Below, in pieces: positions 1-6,981 of a stretch of DNA of 6,981 nt (position 1 is its first letter; each line of letters opens with the position of its first letter). The position numbers and the translations under genes were made by a program. This stretch comes from Anaerolineae bacterium. Its GTDB lineage: Bacteria; Chloroflexota; Anaerolineae; UBA1429. The notes below the pieces were generated by a model. It worked only from the letters and a program-made list of their open reading frames with translations, was not told the DNA's origin and ran no database searches. The stretch lies in assembly GCA_007118555.1 (NCBI GenBank), contig SKRJ01000006.1, positions 1 to 6,981 of the forward strand, read 5' to 3'.

Positions 1-1
1 G

Positions 2-121
2 GACGTGTGCATCGGCATGCCGGTGGAGATGGTCACCCGCAAGATGCGGGAGGAGAGCGATCAGGGGCTCATCGAGTATGGCTACAAGTTCCGGCCCTGC
101 ATGGAGCGCGCCGAGGCCTAA
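2..121 (+). CDS. DUF35 OB-fold / zinc-ribbon protein, C-terminal fragment
   Basis: This is the 3' end of a gene that begins before the window. The reading frame gives 39 residues and ends at TAA (119-121). The tail contains IGMPVEMVTRKM and then YGYKFRP, the pattern I associate with the end of the OB-fold domain in the DUF35 family (small proteins with an N-terminal rubredoxin-like zinc ribbon followed by an OB fold). Family members are usually encoded next to thiolase or HMG-CoA-synthase-like genes and act as acyl-CoA-binding partners of those enzymes. The zinc ribbon and any thiolase partner would lie to the left and cannot be seen. No clear U-tailed terminator follows the stop. Identification rests on a short stretch, so the family call is fairly good but the function is open. 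Confidence 0.75.
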   Translation, partial: DVCIGMPVEMVTRKMREESDQGLIEYGYKFRPCMERAEA

Positions 122-170
122 GCCGCCATCCCTGCCCGACGAACTGTCCGAGCCGACAGGTCACGAGAGC

Positions 171-228
171 CACGCGCCGGTTGACACGTACGCTGCCGAG
201 CTTGTGCGTACGCATCAATCGGCGCGTG
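171..228. repeat. Large imperfect inverted repeat (23-nt arms, 12-nt loop)
   Basis: Positions 171-193 can pair with 206-228. There are 20 Watson-Crick pairs, one G-U pair (180/219) and a single 2x2 internal mismatch (185-186 against 213-214). The outer stem is CACGCGCCG (171-179) with CGGCGCGTG (220-228), continued by TTGA/TCAA. The inner stem is CGTACGC (187-193) with GCGTACG (206-212). The 12-nt loop is 194-205. No T-run follows the right arm (next bases TGGTTCCCC), so this is not a classical intrinsic terminator. It lies between the DUF35 stop and the promoter at 268. It could be a transcript-end structure, a small structured RNA, a binding site or a dispersed palindromic repeat. Sequence alone does not choose between these. 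Confidence 0.8.
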
Positions 229-267
229 TGGTTCCCCGATATGTCGGTCAAGAGCCCTCTGTAGACG

Positions 268-295
268 TTGCACAGCCCGTCATCTCCTCTATAAT
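268..295 (+). promoter_or_regulatory. Sigma-70-type promoter of the mannonate dehydratase-like gene
   Basis: The -35 is TTGCAC (268-273) and the -10 is a perfect TATAAT (290-295), separated by 16 nt. The expected transcription start is near 302, leaving a leader of about 30 nt that contains the AGGAGA ribosome site. The -10 overlaps the dyad at 293-313, which suggests repression at this site. Confidence 0.75.
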
Positions 296-313
296 GTGCA
301 TACGTCGCACATT
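293..313. promoter_or_regulatory. Candidate operator dyad over the -10/+1 region
   Basis: AATGTGC (293-299) and GCACATT (307-313) are perfect 7-bp inverted arms around a 7-nt spacer. The 21-bp dyad begins inside the -10 box and spans the predicted transcription start. A dimeric repressor (LacI- or GntR-like, by size and placement) bound here would block RNA polymerase. The left arm lies upstream of the predicted start, so an mRNA hairpin is the less likely reading. No regulator gene is visible in the window. Confidence 0.5.
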
Positions 314-317
314 GCCC

Positions 318-323
318 AGGAGA
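318..323 (+). promoter_or_regulatory. Ribosome binding site deciding the start at 332
   Basis: AGGAGA lies 8 nt before the ATG at 332. The in-frame ATG at 296 is upstream of the predicted transcription start and overlaps the operator dyad, so 332 is preferred. Confidence 0.75.
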
Positions 324-331
324 AAGGCACC

Positions 332-1387
332 ATGTCCCAAGCCAGCCCGGTCGCCACGCAACGTCGCCACGCCCTGCGCACCATCCCCGGCCTGTATGCC
401 ACCCAACCCGGCATCCAGATCGGCTCCCAGTTCGCCGCCACGGCCACCGACGAGGACCTGCAGTTTGCCCAGCAGTTGGGCGTCGAGTGGGCCATGGTCA
501 ACGTCGATGACCCCGAGCAGCACTCGGTCGAGGGCTATCGCGCCCTGCGCGAGCGCTTTACGGCCTATGGGATCGAGATCTATCGTCTGGCCGATCATCG
601 CTGCCACAACATGACCGCCGTCACCCTGGGGCTGCCCGGGCGCGACGAGCAGATCGCCCGTTACCTCCAGTACATTCGCAACCTGGGCGCGGCGGGGATC
701 CGCTACTCGACCTATGCCCACATGGCCAACGGCATCTGGTCGTCAGAGCGCGAGCCGATCCGCGGCGGCGCCATGTCGCGCGCCTTTCGCCTGGAGGGGT
801 CGCCGGTGGGGTCATGGGCCGGCGAGCAGTGGCAGGGCGAGATCACCCATGGCCGCGTGTACGACAAGGACGAGCTGTGGGACAATTTCAACTATTTCAT
901 CCAGCAGGTGGTGCCCGTCGCGGAAGAAGCGGGTGTCTATATCGGCATTCACCCCGACGATCCGCCGGTGCACGCCCTGGGCGGCATTTCGCGCAGCCTC
1001 TTTGGGTCGTTCGAAGGCTATCGCCAGGCCATCGACATGGCCGACAGCGCCCACATCGGCATGTGCCTGTGCGTCGGTTGCTGGCTCGAGGGCGGTGACG
1101 CCATGGGCCGGGACGTGCTCGACACGATCCGCTACTTTGGGCGCCAGAAAAAGCTGTTCAAGATCCATCTGCGCAACGTCACAGCCCCCATGCCCGAGGG
1201 CTTTGTCGAGACCTTTCTCGATGATGGCTACATGGACATGCTGCAGGTGATCCGCGCCCTGGATGAGGTGGGCTTTGATGGCGCCATTATCTCGGACCAT
1301 TTGCCCCAGATGGTGGGCGGGCGCCGCGCCGCTGAGGCCTACTCCATCGGGTACATGCGCGCCCTGGTGCACGCCGTGCAGAGTTAG
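332..1387 (+). CDS. Mannonate dehydratase-like (UxuA family) TIM-barrel protein
   Basis: The 351-residue product resembles D-mannonate dehydratase, which converts D-mannonate to 2-keto-3-deoxygluconate in hexuronate breakdown using a divalent metal. Likely metal and catalytic residues are His207 (in HPDDPP), Cys245 (in MCLCVGCW), His279 (in KIHLRN), Asp322-His323 (in SDHLP) and Tyr337 (in AYSIGY). The His207-Cys245 and Asp322-Tyr337 spacings match those I recall for streptococcal UxuA. The segment after His279 (TAPMPEGFVETFLDDGYMDM) is also UxuA-like. The Cys segment, with three cysteines at 245, 247 and 250, differs from the Cys-x-Gly-Ser pattern I recall for classical UxuA. The product lacks an obvious signal peptide and should be cytosolic. 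No other hexuronate gene is in the window, so the substrate is uncertain. It has its own promoter and candidate operator. Confidence 0.8.
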   Translation: MSQASPVATQRRHALRTIPGLYATQPGIQIGSQFAATATDEDLQFAQQLGVEWAMVNVDDPEQHSVEGYRALRERFTAYGIEIYRLADHRCHNMTAVTLGLPGRDEQIARYLQYIRNLGAAGIRYSTYAHMANGIWSSEREPIRGGAMSRAFRLEGSPVGSWAGEQWQGEITHGRVYDKDELWDNFNYFIQQVVPVAEEAGVYIGIHPDDPPVHALGGISRSLFGSFEGYRQAIDMADSAHIGMCLCVGCWLEGGDAMGRDVLDTIRYFGRQKKLFKIHLRNVTAPMPEGFVETFLDDGYMDMLQVIRALDEVGFDGAIISDHLPQMVGGRRAAEAYSIGYMRALVHAVQS

Positions 1388-1445
1388 GCGCCGGGATCGG
1401 GGAGCATGCCCTGCGAGAGCGCATAAAGATCGTGTGAGCGTCCTG

Positions 1446-1457
1446 TGGCGGGCGCCA
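1446..1457. repeat. Short GC-rich dyad, TGGCG-GG-CGCCA
   Basis: This is a perfect 5-bp inverted repeat around GG, 59 nt after the upstream stop and just before the guaA -35. It has no T-run, so a terminator role is weakly supported. It overlaps the left arm of the next dyad by three bases (CCA), so the two structures would compete if formed in RNA. Confidence 0.4.
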
Positions 1458-1474
1458 TGCAGACTTGCGCATGG
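1455..1474. promoter_or_regulatory. Candidate operator dyad around the guaA -35
   Basis: CCATGC (1455-1460) and GCATGG (1469-1474) form perfect 6-bp arms with an 8-nt spacer. The -35 hexamer (1465-1470) lies inside the 20-bp dyad, a position where a bound protein would compete with sigma factor. Six-bp arms can occur by chance, so this is tentative. Confidence 0.35.
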
Positions 1475-1493
1475 TTCGGGCGACATGTATAAT
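1465..1493 (+). promoter_or_regulatory. Sigma-70-type promoter of guaA
   Basis: The -35 is TTGCGC (1465-1470) and the -10 is a perfect TATAAT (1488-1493), with the ideal 17-nt spacer. The expected start is near 1500, giving a leader of about 46 nt. That leader is too short for a purine riboswitch and shows none. The promoter probably also drives the downstream membrane protein, tsaD and the ATL gene. Confidence 0.75.
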
Positions 1494-1545
1494 CACCCAT
1501 CACAAGTAACGAGCCACCGATTACAGTGAGGACGGCCATACAGGA

Positions 1546-3103
<1,558 letters not shown>

Positions 3104-3121
3104 CCGCCGACCATTAGCCGC

Positions 3122-3131
3122 AGGTGAGGGG
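3122..3131 (+). promoter_or_regulatory. Ribosome binding site deciding the start at 3135
   Basis: AGGTGAGGGG lies just before the ATG at 3135 (7 nt from the AGGTGA part). An in-frame GTG at 3093 would overlap the end of guaA and has no comparable site. Later in-frame ATGs at 3183 and 3231 are possible but less favoured. Confidence 0.65.
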
Positions 3132-3134
3132 ACC

Positions 3135-5576
3135 ATGCCAAGAGCGCGAACAGGTGCAAGCAAGAGCCAGGGCGATCGAGTGATGCAGTTGCGACTGGTA
3201 GATGGCGCAATCCAGCCCCATGAGGAGTCCATGTGCGCTGTGGCGCCGCCTTCGCGGCGTGCCGCCTCCTCGCGAGGCCATCTTTACGTGCTCTTGAGTA
3301 CCCCGGGGCCGCAGACCATGCCGCGCACCCTGTGCGAAGAGGTGCTGGAGACGGTGGGCAATGTCTATTACGAGACCGGCGGCAGCATCACCCGCGGCCT
3401 GCGTGACGCGATTCTGGCCGCCAACGAGCATCTCTTTGGCTACAATGTGCGCGTCGCCGACGATCAGCGCCTGTCGGTGGGCCTCTGTTGCGCCGTCATA
3501 CGAGACACCGATCTCTACGTCGGGCAGATGGGGCCCGCCCTTGCGGTGGTGGTGCGCGAGGGCGGCGTCCGGCGCTACCCCGCCCACTCGGCGTGGGCGC
3601 AGACCGATGAACCGATCGGCTCGCAGCTCAACCGCGAGCCGCCCCTGCGGCTGCGCCGCGACGCCGAGCCGAGCCTGTATCACACACAGTATGGCCCGAC
3701 CGACGGTCTGCTGCTGACCTCGGCCCATCTCTTACGGCAGGCGAGCGACGCCCAGATTGCGGCTGCTCTGACGCAGGGCTCACAGGACAGTTTTGCCGCC
3801 AGCCTGAGCCAGTTGGCGGACGGTCAGAGCGCAACCGCCCTGGCCCTTGCGCCCGCTTCCCCGCCCAGCGGCTTGCCCGTGGCGCCCGACGAGGCCCAGA
3901 CGACAAGAGCCGCGTCCGGTGAGGCGGACACGCAAGATGCCGTCCTTGACAGCCTGCCCTCTCGCGCAGACGCCCGTGATCTGTCGCTGCACCCCGTCGA
4001 GCCCTCTACGGGGCCAGAGACGCCCGAACCCGAGTCCGAGCCCGATTACCTGGAAGATGAGAGCCTCTACGAAGAGACCATCGAGGTAGAGACGACGTCC
4101 GCCGTAGAGGATGACAAGGCAGCAGCGGTCTCCGAGGGCTGGCACAACGGATCGGAATCCCACGGGAGCCCAGAGGAGCCGACGGACAATGATGCCAACA
4201 TCGAACGCCCGGCCACCGAGACGAGGCGACCGAGTCCGGCGTTGGGCGATGTGGCCGAGACGGTGAGCAAGAGCGCGCGCCGGTTCCGCCGTGGCACCGA
4301 GGATGTGCTCCTCAATGTGCTGCCCACCGATGTGCCGGAGCGGCCCGACGTACCCGACGCCGCCGAGCCGATACCGATGGGGGCCAAGGCCCTGGTGCTG
4401 GTGGCCATGGTCATTCCCCTCATCGTGCTCTTTTCCGTGGTCATGACGCGCATCCAGTACGATCGCGCCCGCGAGTACCAGTACGGGAACGCGATTCTGC
4501 AGGCCCAGTATCTGTATGACCAGGCCGCGCGCCAGCCTGATAGCCAGGTCGAGCGCCAGGAGTTGTACCGCGCCCTGGATGCCATCGAGCAGGGCCTGTC
4601 CATCGCGCCTGACGATCAGGATCTGCGGGATCTGCGCCGGCGCGCCCTCCATCGCATCGACCAGCTCGAGGGCGTGATCCCCATCTACTCGTTCGCGCGC
4701 CTCTACTATTTCGAGGATGACGCCGTCTCGCGCACCGACTCGTCCCGCATCGTGATCAACGGCAAGGACGTCATGGTCCTGAACCGGGGCAGCAACCTGC
4801 TGTACCGGTTCTTCCTGAACGATCCGGGCGACGCCCTGCAGCCCGTCGAGGCCAACCCGGTGATCGTCCGCGAGGGCGACACCTTTGATGGCGTCACCGT
4901 CACAGACCTGATCGACGTGACCTGGATGGCCAGCGAGGGCAGCCAGACCCTGGCGCGCTTTATGGCGCTGGACCGCAACGGGACCCTCTTGAGCTATGAT
5001 CCCCGTCGGGGCATGCGCGCCCAGCCGGTGGGCAACTCGGACATGTGGCTCAACCCCCAGGCCATCGCCAGCTACTATGGCAATCTCTACGTGCTGGACC
5101 CGCTGTTGGGTCGCCTGCTCAAGTATCTGCCCAGCAACAACGAGTATGTGCGGCCGCCCCTCGACTATCTCGACGCCGCCCTGGGCATCGATCTGACGGG
5201 CGCCGTGGATCTGGCCATCGACGGCAGCGTCTATATCCTGTACGCCGATGGAACCATTAACAAGTTCCACAACGGCGTGCCCGTGGAATTCCCCATGCGC
5301 GGCTTTTACGGCACCATGCGGAGCCCTGTGGCCATTCACGTGAGCGGCGCCCAGAACCCGGACGCCGAGGGCTATGTGTATGTCGCCGACACCGGCAACA
5401 AGCGCGTGCTCCAGTTCACCAAGGATGGCATCTTTTTGCGGCAGTTCCGGGCCGTGGACTCGGAGCCCTTTATGGAGCGCCTGCGCGGTATCTATGTGGA
5501 CGAGGCCGAGCGGCGCATGTATCTGATCAGCGGCCAACATTTCGTGCTGTGCACCCTACCACCCTTGGAGCGTTGA
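3135..5576 (+). CDS. Membrane protein: degenerate PP2C-like domain, acidic linker, one TM helix, six-unit propeller
   Basis: The product is 813 residues and I do not recognise a named gene. Residues about 45-238 follow the PP2C phosphatase fold: HLYVLLSTPGPQ (from 50), AILAANEHLF (92-101), CAVIRDTDLYVGQMGPALAVV (from 119), DGLLLTSAHLLRQAS (190-204) and a closing strand near 231. The usual metal-binding Asp positions read Ser55-Thr56, Pro134, Ala197-His198 and Gln231, so phosphatase activity is unlikely. Residues about 240-415 form a disordered linker with an acidic tract at about 296-322. One TM helix spans about 419-437. A helical, TPR-like stalk covers about 440-513. From about 514 to the end are six propeller-like units, including the NHL-type YVYVADTGNKRVLQF (747-761). 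Flanking charges do not settle topology. I favour a cytosolic N-terminus and exposed propeller. Its place between guaA and tsaD suggests co-transcription. Function is unknown. Confidence 0.85.
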   Translation: MPRARTGASKSQGDRVMQLRLVDGAIQPHEESMCAVAPPSRRAASSRGHLYVLLSTPGPQTMPRTLCEEVLETVGNVYYETGGSITRGLRDAILAANEHLFGYNVRVADDQRLSVGLCCAVIRDTDLYVGQMGPALAVVVREGGVRRYPAHSAWAQTDEPIGSQLNREPPLRLRRDAEPSLYHTQYGPTDGLLLTSAHLLRQASDAQIAAALTQGSQDSFAASLSQLADGQSATALALAPASPPSGLPVAPDEAQTTRAASGEADTQDAVLDSLPSRADARDLSLHPVEPSTGPETPEPESEPDYLEDESLYEETIEVETTSAVEDDKAAAVSEGWHNGSESHGSPEEPTDNDANIERPATETRRPSPALGDVAETVSKSARRFRRGTEDVLLNVLPTDVPERPDVPDAAEPIPMGAKALVLVAMVIPLIVLFSVVMTRIQYDRAREYQYGNAILQAQYLYDQAARQPDSQVERQELYRALDAIEQGLSIAPDDQDLRDLRRRALHRIDQLEGVIPIYSFARLYYFEDDAVSRTDSSRIVINGKDVMVLNRGSNLLYRFFLNDPGDALQPVEANPVIVREGDTFDGVTVTDLIDVTWMASEGSQTLARFMALDRNGTLLSYDPRRGMRAQPVGNSDMWLNPQAIASYYGNLYVLDPLLGRLLKYLPSNNEYVRPPLDYLDAALGIDLTGAVDLAIDGSVYILYADGTINKFHNGVPVEFPMRGFYGTMRSPVAIHVSGAQNPDAEGYVYVADTGNKRVLQFTKDGIFLRQFRAVDSEPFMERLRGIYVDEAERRMYLISGQHFVLCTLPPLER

Positions 5577-5590
5577 GGCAGTAACCTATA

Positions 5591-6661
5591 ATGATAGACA
5601 TATTGGCTATTGAGAGTTCCTGCGACGAGACCGCCGCGGCCGTCATCCGTGAGGGACGCGACATCCTGTCGAACGTGGTGGCCTCGCAGGTCGAGCTGCA
5701 CCGCAAATACGGGGGCGTCTTTCCCGAGGCGGCCTCCCGGCAACACATTCGCGATATTGCCCCCACCATCCGGCAGGCCATGGAGGTCGCCGAGCGGGAA
5801 TGGGACGATCTCGCCGCCATCGCCGTGGTCAACGGGCCCGGGCTGGCCGGTTCGCTCCTGGTGGGCGTGAACGCGGCCAAGGCGCTGGCCGCCGCACGTG
5901 GCCTGCCCCTTTTGGGCGTCAACCATATGGAGGGCCACATCTATGCCAACTGGCTCGCCTGTGATGGCGGCCCCGACACCCCGCCGCCCTTTCCCCTCGT
6001 CTGCCTGATCGTGTCGGGCGGGCATACCGACCTGGTGGTCATGCACGAGCACCTGCGATACGAGCGCCTGGGGCAGACCGTCGATGACGCCGCAGGTGAG
6101 GCGTTCGACAAGGTGGCGCGGCTGCTCGACCTGGGCTATCCGGGTGGCCCTGCCATCCAGCGCGCCGCCGCCGAGGGCGACCCGCAGGCATACGCCTTTC
6201 CCCGCGCGCTCAGCGTCGGCCCGTACGACTTTTCCTTTAGCGGCCTCAAGACGGCGGTGCTGCGCCTGGTGCAGGACATGCGGCGCGAGCAGGGCCAGGA
6301 GGTCGAGGCGCATGGCCAGTCCTTTGCCGACGCCAGCCTGGCTCCGACCGGGATCGAGCTGCCGGTCGCCGATATCGCCGCCAGCTTTCAGGCTGCGCTG
6401 GTGGATGCCCTGGTCGCCAAGACGGTGCAGGCGGTGGAGCAGTTTGACGCGGCGGAGGTGCTCGTGGCCGGGGGCGTGGCCGCCAACCAGCTCTTGCGGG
6501 AGACCCTCGCCGAGAGATCGCCCAAGCCGGTGCGCTTTCCACCCATCCGCTACTGCACCGACAACGCCGCCATGATCGGCGCCGCCGCTTACTACCAGTA
6601 TCTGGACGGCTATCGCTCCGACCTGGATCTGGACGTAGTGCCCAACCTGTCCATCGTCTAG
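5591..6661 (+). CDS. tsaD: tRNA N6-adenosine threonylcarbamoyltransferase
   Basis: TsaD transfers the threonylcarbamoyl group from threonylcarbamoyl-AMP to A37 of ANN-decoding tRNAs (t6A), working in bacteria with TsaB and TsaE. The 356-residue product is of normal length and begins with the family motif ILAIESSCDET. Metal ligands are visible as His112 and His116 (in NHMEGH) and Asp324 (in CTDNAAMIG). SGGHT (142-146), the segment GEAFDKVARLLDLGYPGGP, FSFSGLKTAV and VAGGVAANQLL complete the ASKHA-type fold. It is cytosolic. The ATG lies 14 nt after the membrane-protein stop. The nearest ribosome-site match, GAGG at 5575-5578, overlaps that stop and is 12 nt away, so translation may depend partly on coupling. 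tsaB and tsaE are not in the window. Confidence 0.97.
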   Translation: MIDILAIESSCDETAAAVIREGRDILSNVVASQVELHRKYGGVFPEAASRQHIRDIAPTIRQAMEVAEREWDDLAAIAVVNGPGLAGSLLVGVNAAKALAAARGLPLLGVNHMEGHIYANWLACDGGPDTPPPFPLVCLIVSGGHTDLVVMHEHLRYERLGQTVDDAAGEAFDKVARLLDLGYPGGPAIQRAAAEGDPQAYAFPRALSVGPYDFSFSGLKTAVLRLVQDMRREQGQEVEAHGQSFADASLAPTGIELPVADIAASFQAALVDALVAKTVQAVEQFDAAEVLVAGGVAANQLLRETLAERSPKPVRFPPIRYCTDNAAMIGAAAYYQYLDGYRSDLDLDVVPNLSIV

Positions 6662-6671
6662 GGTTGCGCCG

Positions 6672-6971
6672 ATGCCGCCAATATTTGACCGCATCTATGC
6701 CACCGTCGCTCGCATCCCGTCGGGGCGCGTCGCAACCTATGGCGACATTGCGCTGCATCTGGGCATGCCCCAGGGCGCGCGCACCGTGGGTTGGGCCATG
6801 CGCAAGTGCCCCCACGGCCTGCCGTGGCACCGGGTGATCAACGCCCAGGGCAAGAGCAGCCTGCGCGGCGAGGCACGGGAACGGCAGTACGCCCTGCTCG
6901 CAAAAGAGGGCGTCGGCGCCGGGATCGGCGGGCGCATCGACCTGGAGCAGTATCGTTGGCAGGAGATCTGA
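6672..6971 (+). CDS. Alkyltransferase-like protein (ATL, MGMT-like DNA-binding domain)
   Basis: The 99-residue product matches the DNA-binding domain of O6-alkylguanine-DNA alkyltransferases: PSGRVATYGDIA (16-27) with Tyr23, the arginine-finger motif ARTVG (Arg37), and PWHRVIN (51-57). The catalytic cysteine of active enzymes (PCHR) is Trp52 here, the hallmark of ATL proteins such as E. coli YbaZ and fission yeast Atl1. These bind O6-alkylguanine without repairing it and flag the lesion for nucleotide excision repair. Cys46 lies nearby but outside the active-site motif. The gene starts 10 nt after the tsaD stop with only a weak AGGG ribosome site (6660-6663), so it is probably in the same operon. 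Its stop overlaps the next ATG. Confidence 0.93.
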   Translation: MPPIFDRIYATVARIPSGRVATYGDIALHLGMPQGARTVGWAMRKCPHGLPWHRVINAQGKSSLRGEARERQYALLAKEGVGAGIGGRIDLEQYRWQEI

Positions 6972-6981
6972 TGAGCCCCGA
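6971..6981 (+). CDS. Start of a further gene, truncated by the window edge
   Basis: An ATG at 6971-6973 shares one base with the ATL stop (TGATG), and AGGAG (6961-6965) sits 5 nt upstream. This arrangement is typical of translationally coupled operon genes. Only Met-Ser-Pro and part of a fourth codon are visible, so the product cannot be identified. Confidence 0.55.

Noticed and set aside
134..160. CTGTC...GACAG stem-loop after the DUF35 gene as a terminator
   Set aside because: A 5-bp stem with a 6-nt loop and no T-run. It is too weak to call a terminator.
236..247. CCGA-TATG-TCGG short dyad
   Set aside because: Only 4-bp arms and no link to promoter elements. This is expected by chance.
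78..614. + strand open frame overlapping the first gap and the start of the mannonate dehydratase-like gene
   Set aside because: It overlaps two supported genes in another frame, crosses the promoter and hairpin, and encodes a Pro/Ser/Arg-rich shadow product.
3780..5540. Long minus-strand open frame opposite the membrane protein
   Set aside because: Its composition is His/Gly/Val/Ala-rich with no domain pattern, while the + frame shows PP2C-like, TM and propeller features.
5565..5592. Promoter-like TTGGAG-16-TATAAT just before tsaD
   Set aside because: The -10 match runs into the tsaD ATG, so transcription would start around 5599, inside the gene. The family N-terminus ILAIESSCDET fixes the start at 5591, so a coincidental match is more likely.
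5492..6694. Minus-strand open frame of 400 codons opposite tsaD
   Set aside because: tsaD is certain on the + strand, and the antisense product shows no family pattern.

Overview
The window is a GC-rich bacterial segment in which every gene I can support reads on the + strand. Two intergenic regions carry near-consensus sigma-70-type promoters (TTGCAC-16-TATAAT and TTGCGC-17-TATAAT), so the host is a bacterium. The gene content (a DUF35-type protein, a divergent mannonate dehydratase-like TIM barrel, and a large membrane protein combining a PP2C-like domain with a beta-propeller) resembles what I would expect in Chloroflexota. That placement is inference and was not tested.

Layout. (1) Positions 2-121 hold the last 39 codons of a DUF35 OB-fold/zinc-ribbon protein. 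(2) The 210 bp gap at 122-331 is structured. It holds a large imperfect inverted repeat with 23-nt arms (171-228), a promoter (268-295) and a perfect 7-bp-arm dyad sitting on the -10/+1 region (293-313). (3) 332-1387 encodes a UxuA/mannonate dehydratase-like enzyme. (4) The gap at 1388-1545 holds the guaA promoter (1465-1493), whose -35 lies inside a second dyad (1455-1474). (5) From 1546 there is a tightly packed run: guaA (GMP synthase), a 32-nt gap, an 813-residue membrane protein, a 14-nt gap, tsaD (tRNA t6A synthesis), a 10-nt gap, an alkyltransferase-like (ATL) DNA-repair protein, and the first codons of a further gene whose ATG overlaps the ATL stop.

How the genes fit together. guaA, tsaD and ATL are housekeeping functions: guanine nucleotide supply, decoding fidelity and alkylation damage recognition. 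The unusual member is the 813-residue protein. Its N-terminal region follows the PP2C phosphatase fold segment by segment, yet all four metal-binding aspartate motifs look replaced. It continues through a long acidic linker and one membrane helix to a helical stalk and a six-unit propeller with NHL-like repeats. I read it as a membrane-anchored pseudophosphatase of unknown role, probably co-transcribed with guaA and tsaD. I found no mobile element, CRISPR array, tRNA or rRNA. The many long open frames on the minus strand are side-effects of GC-rich codon usage.
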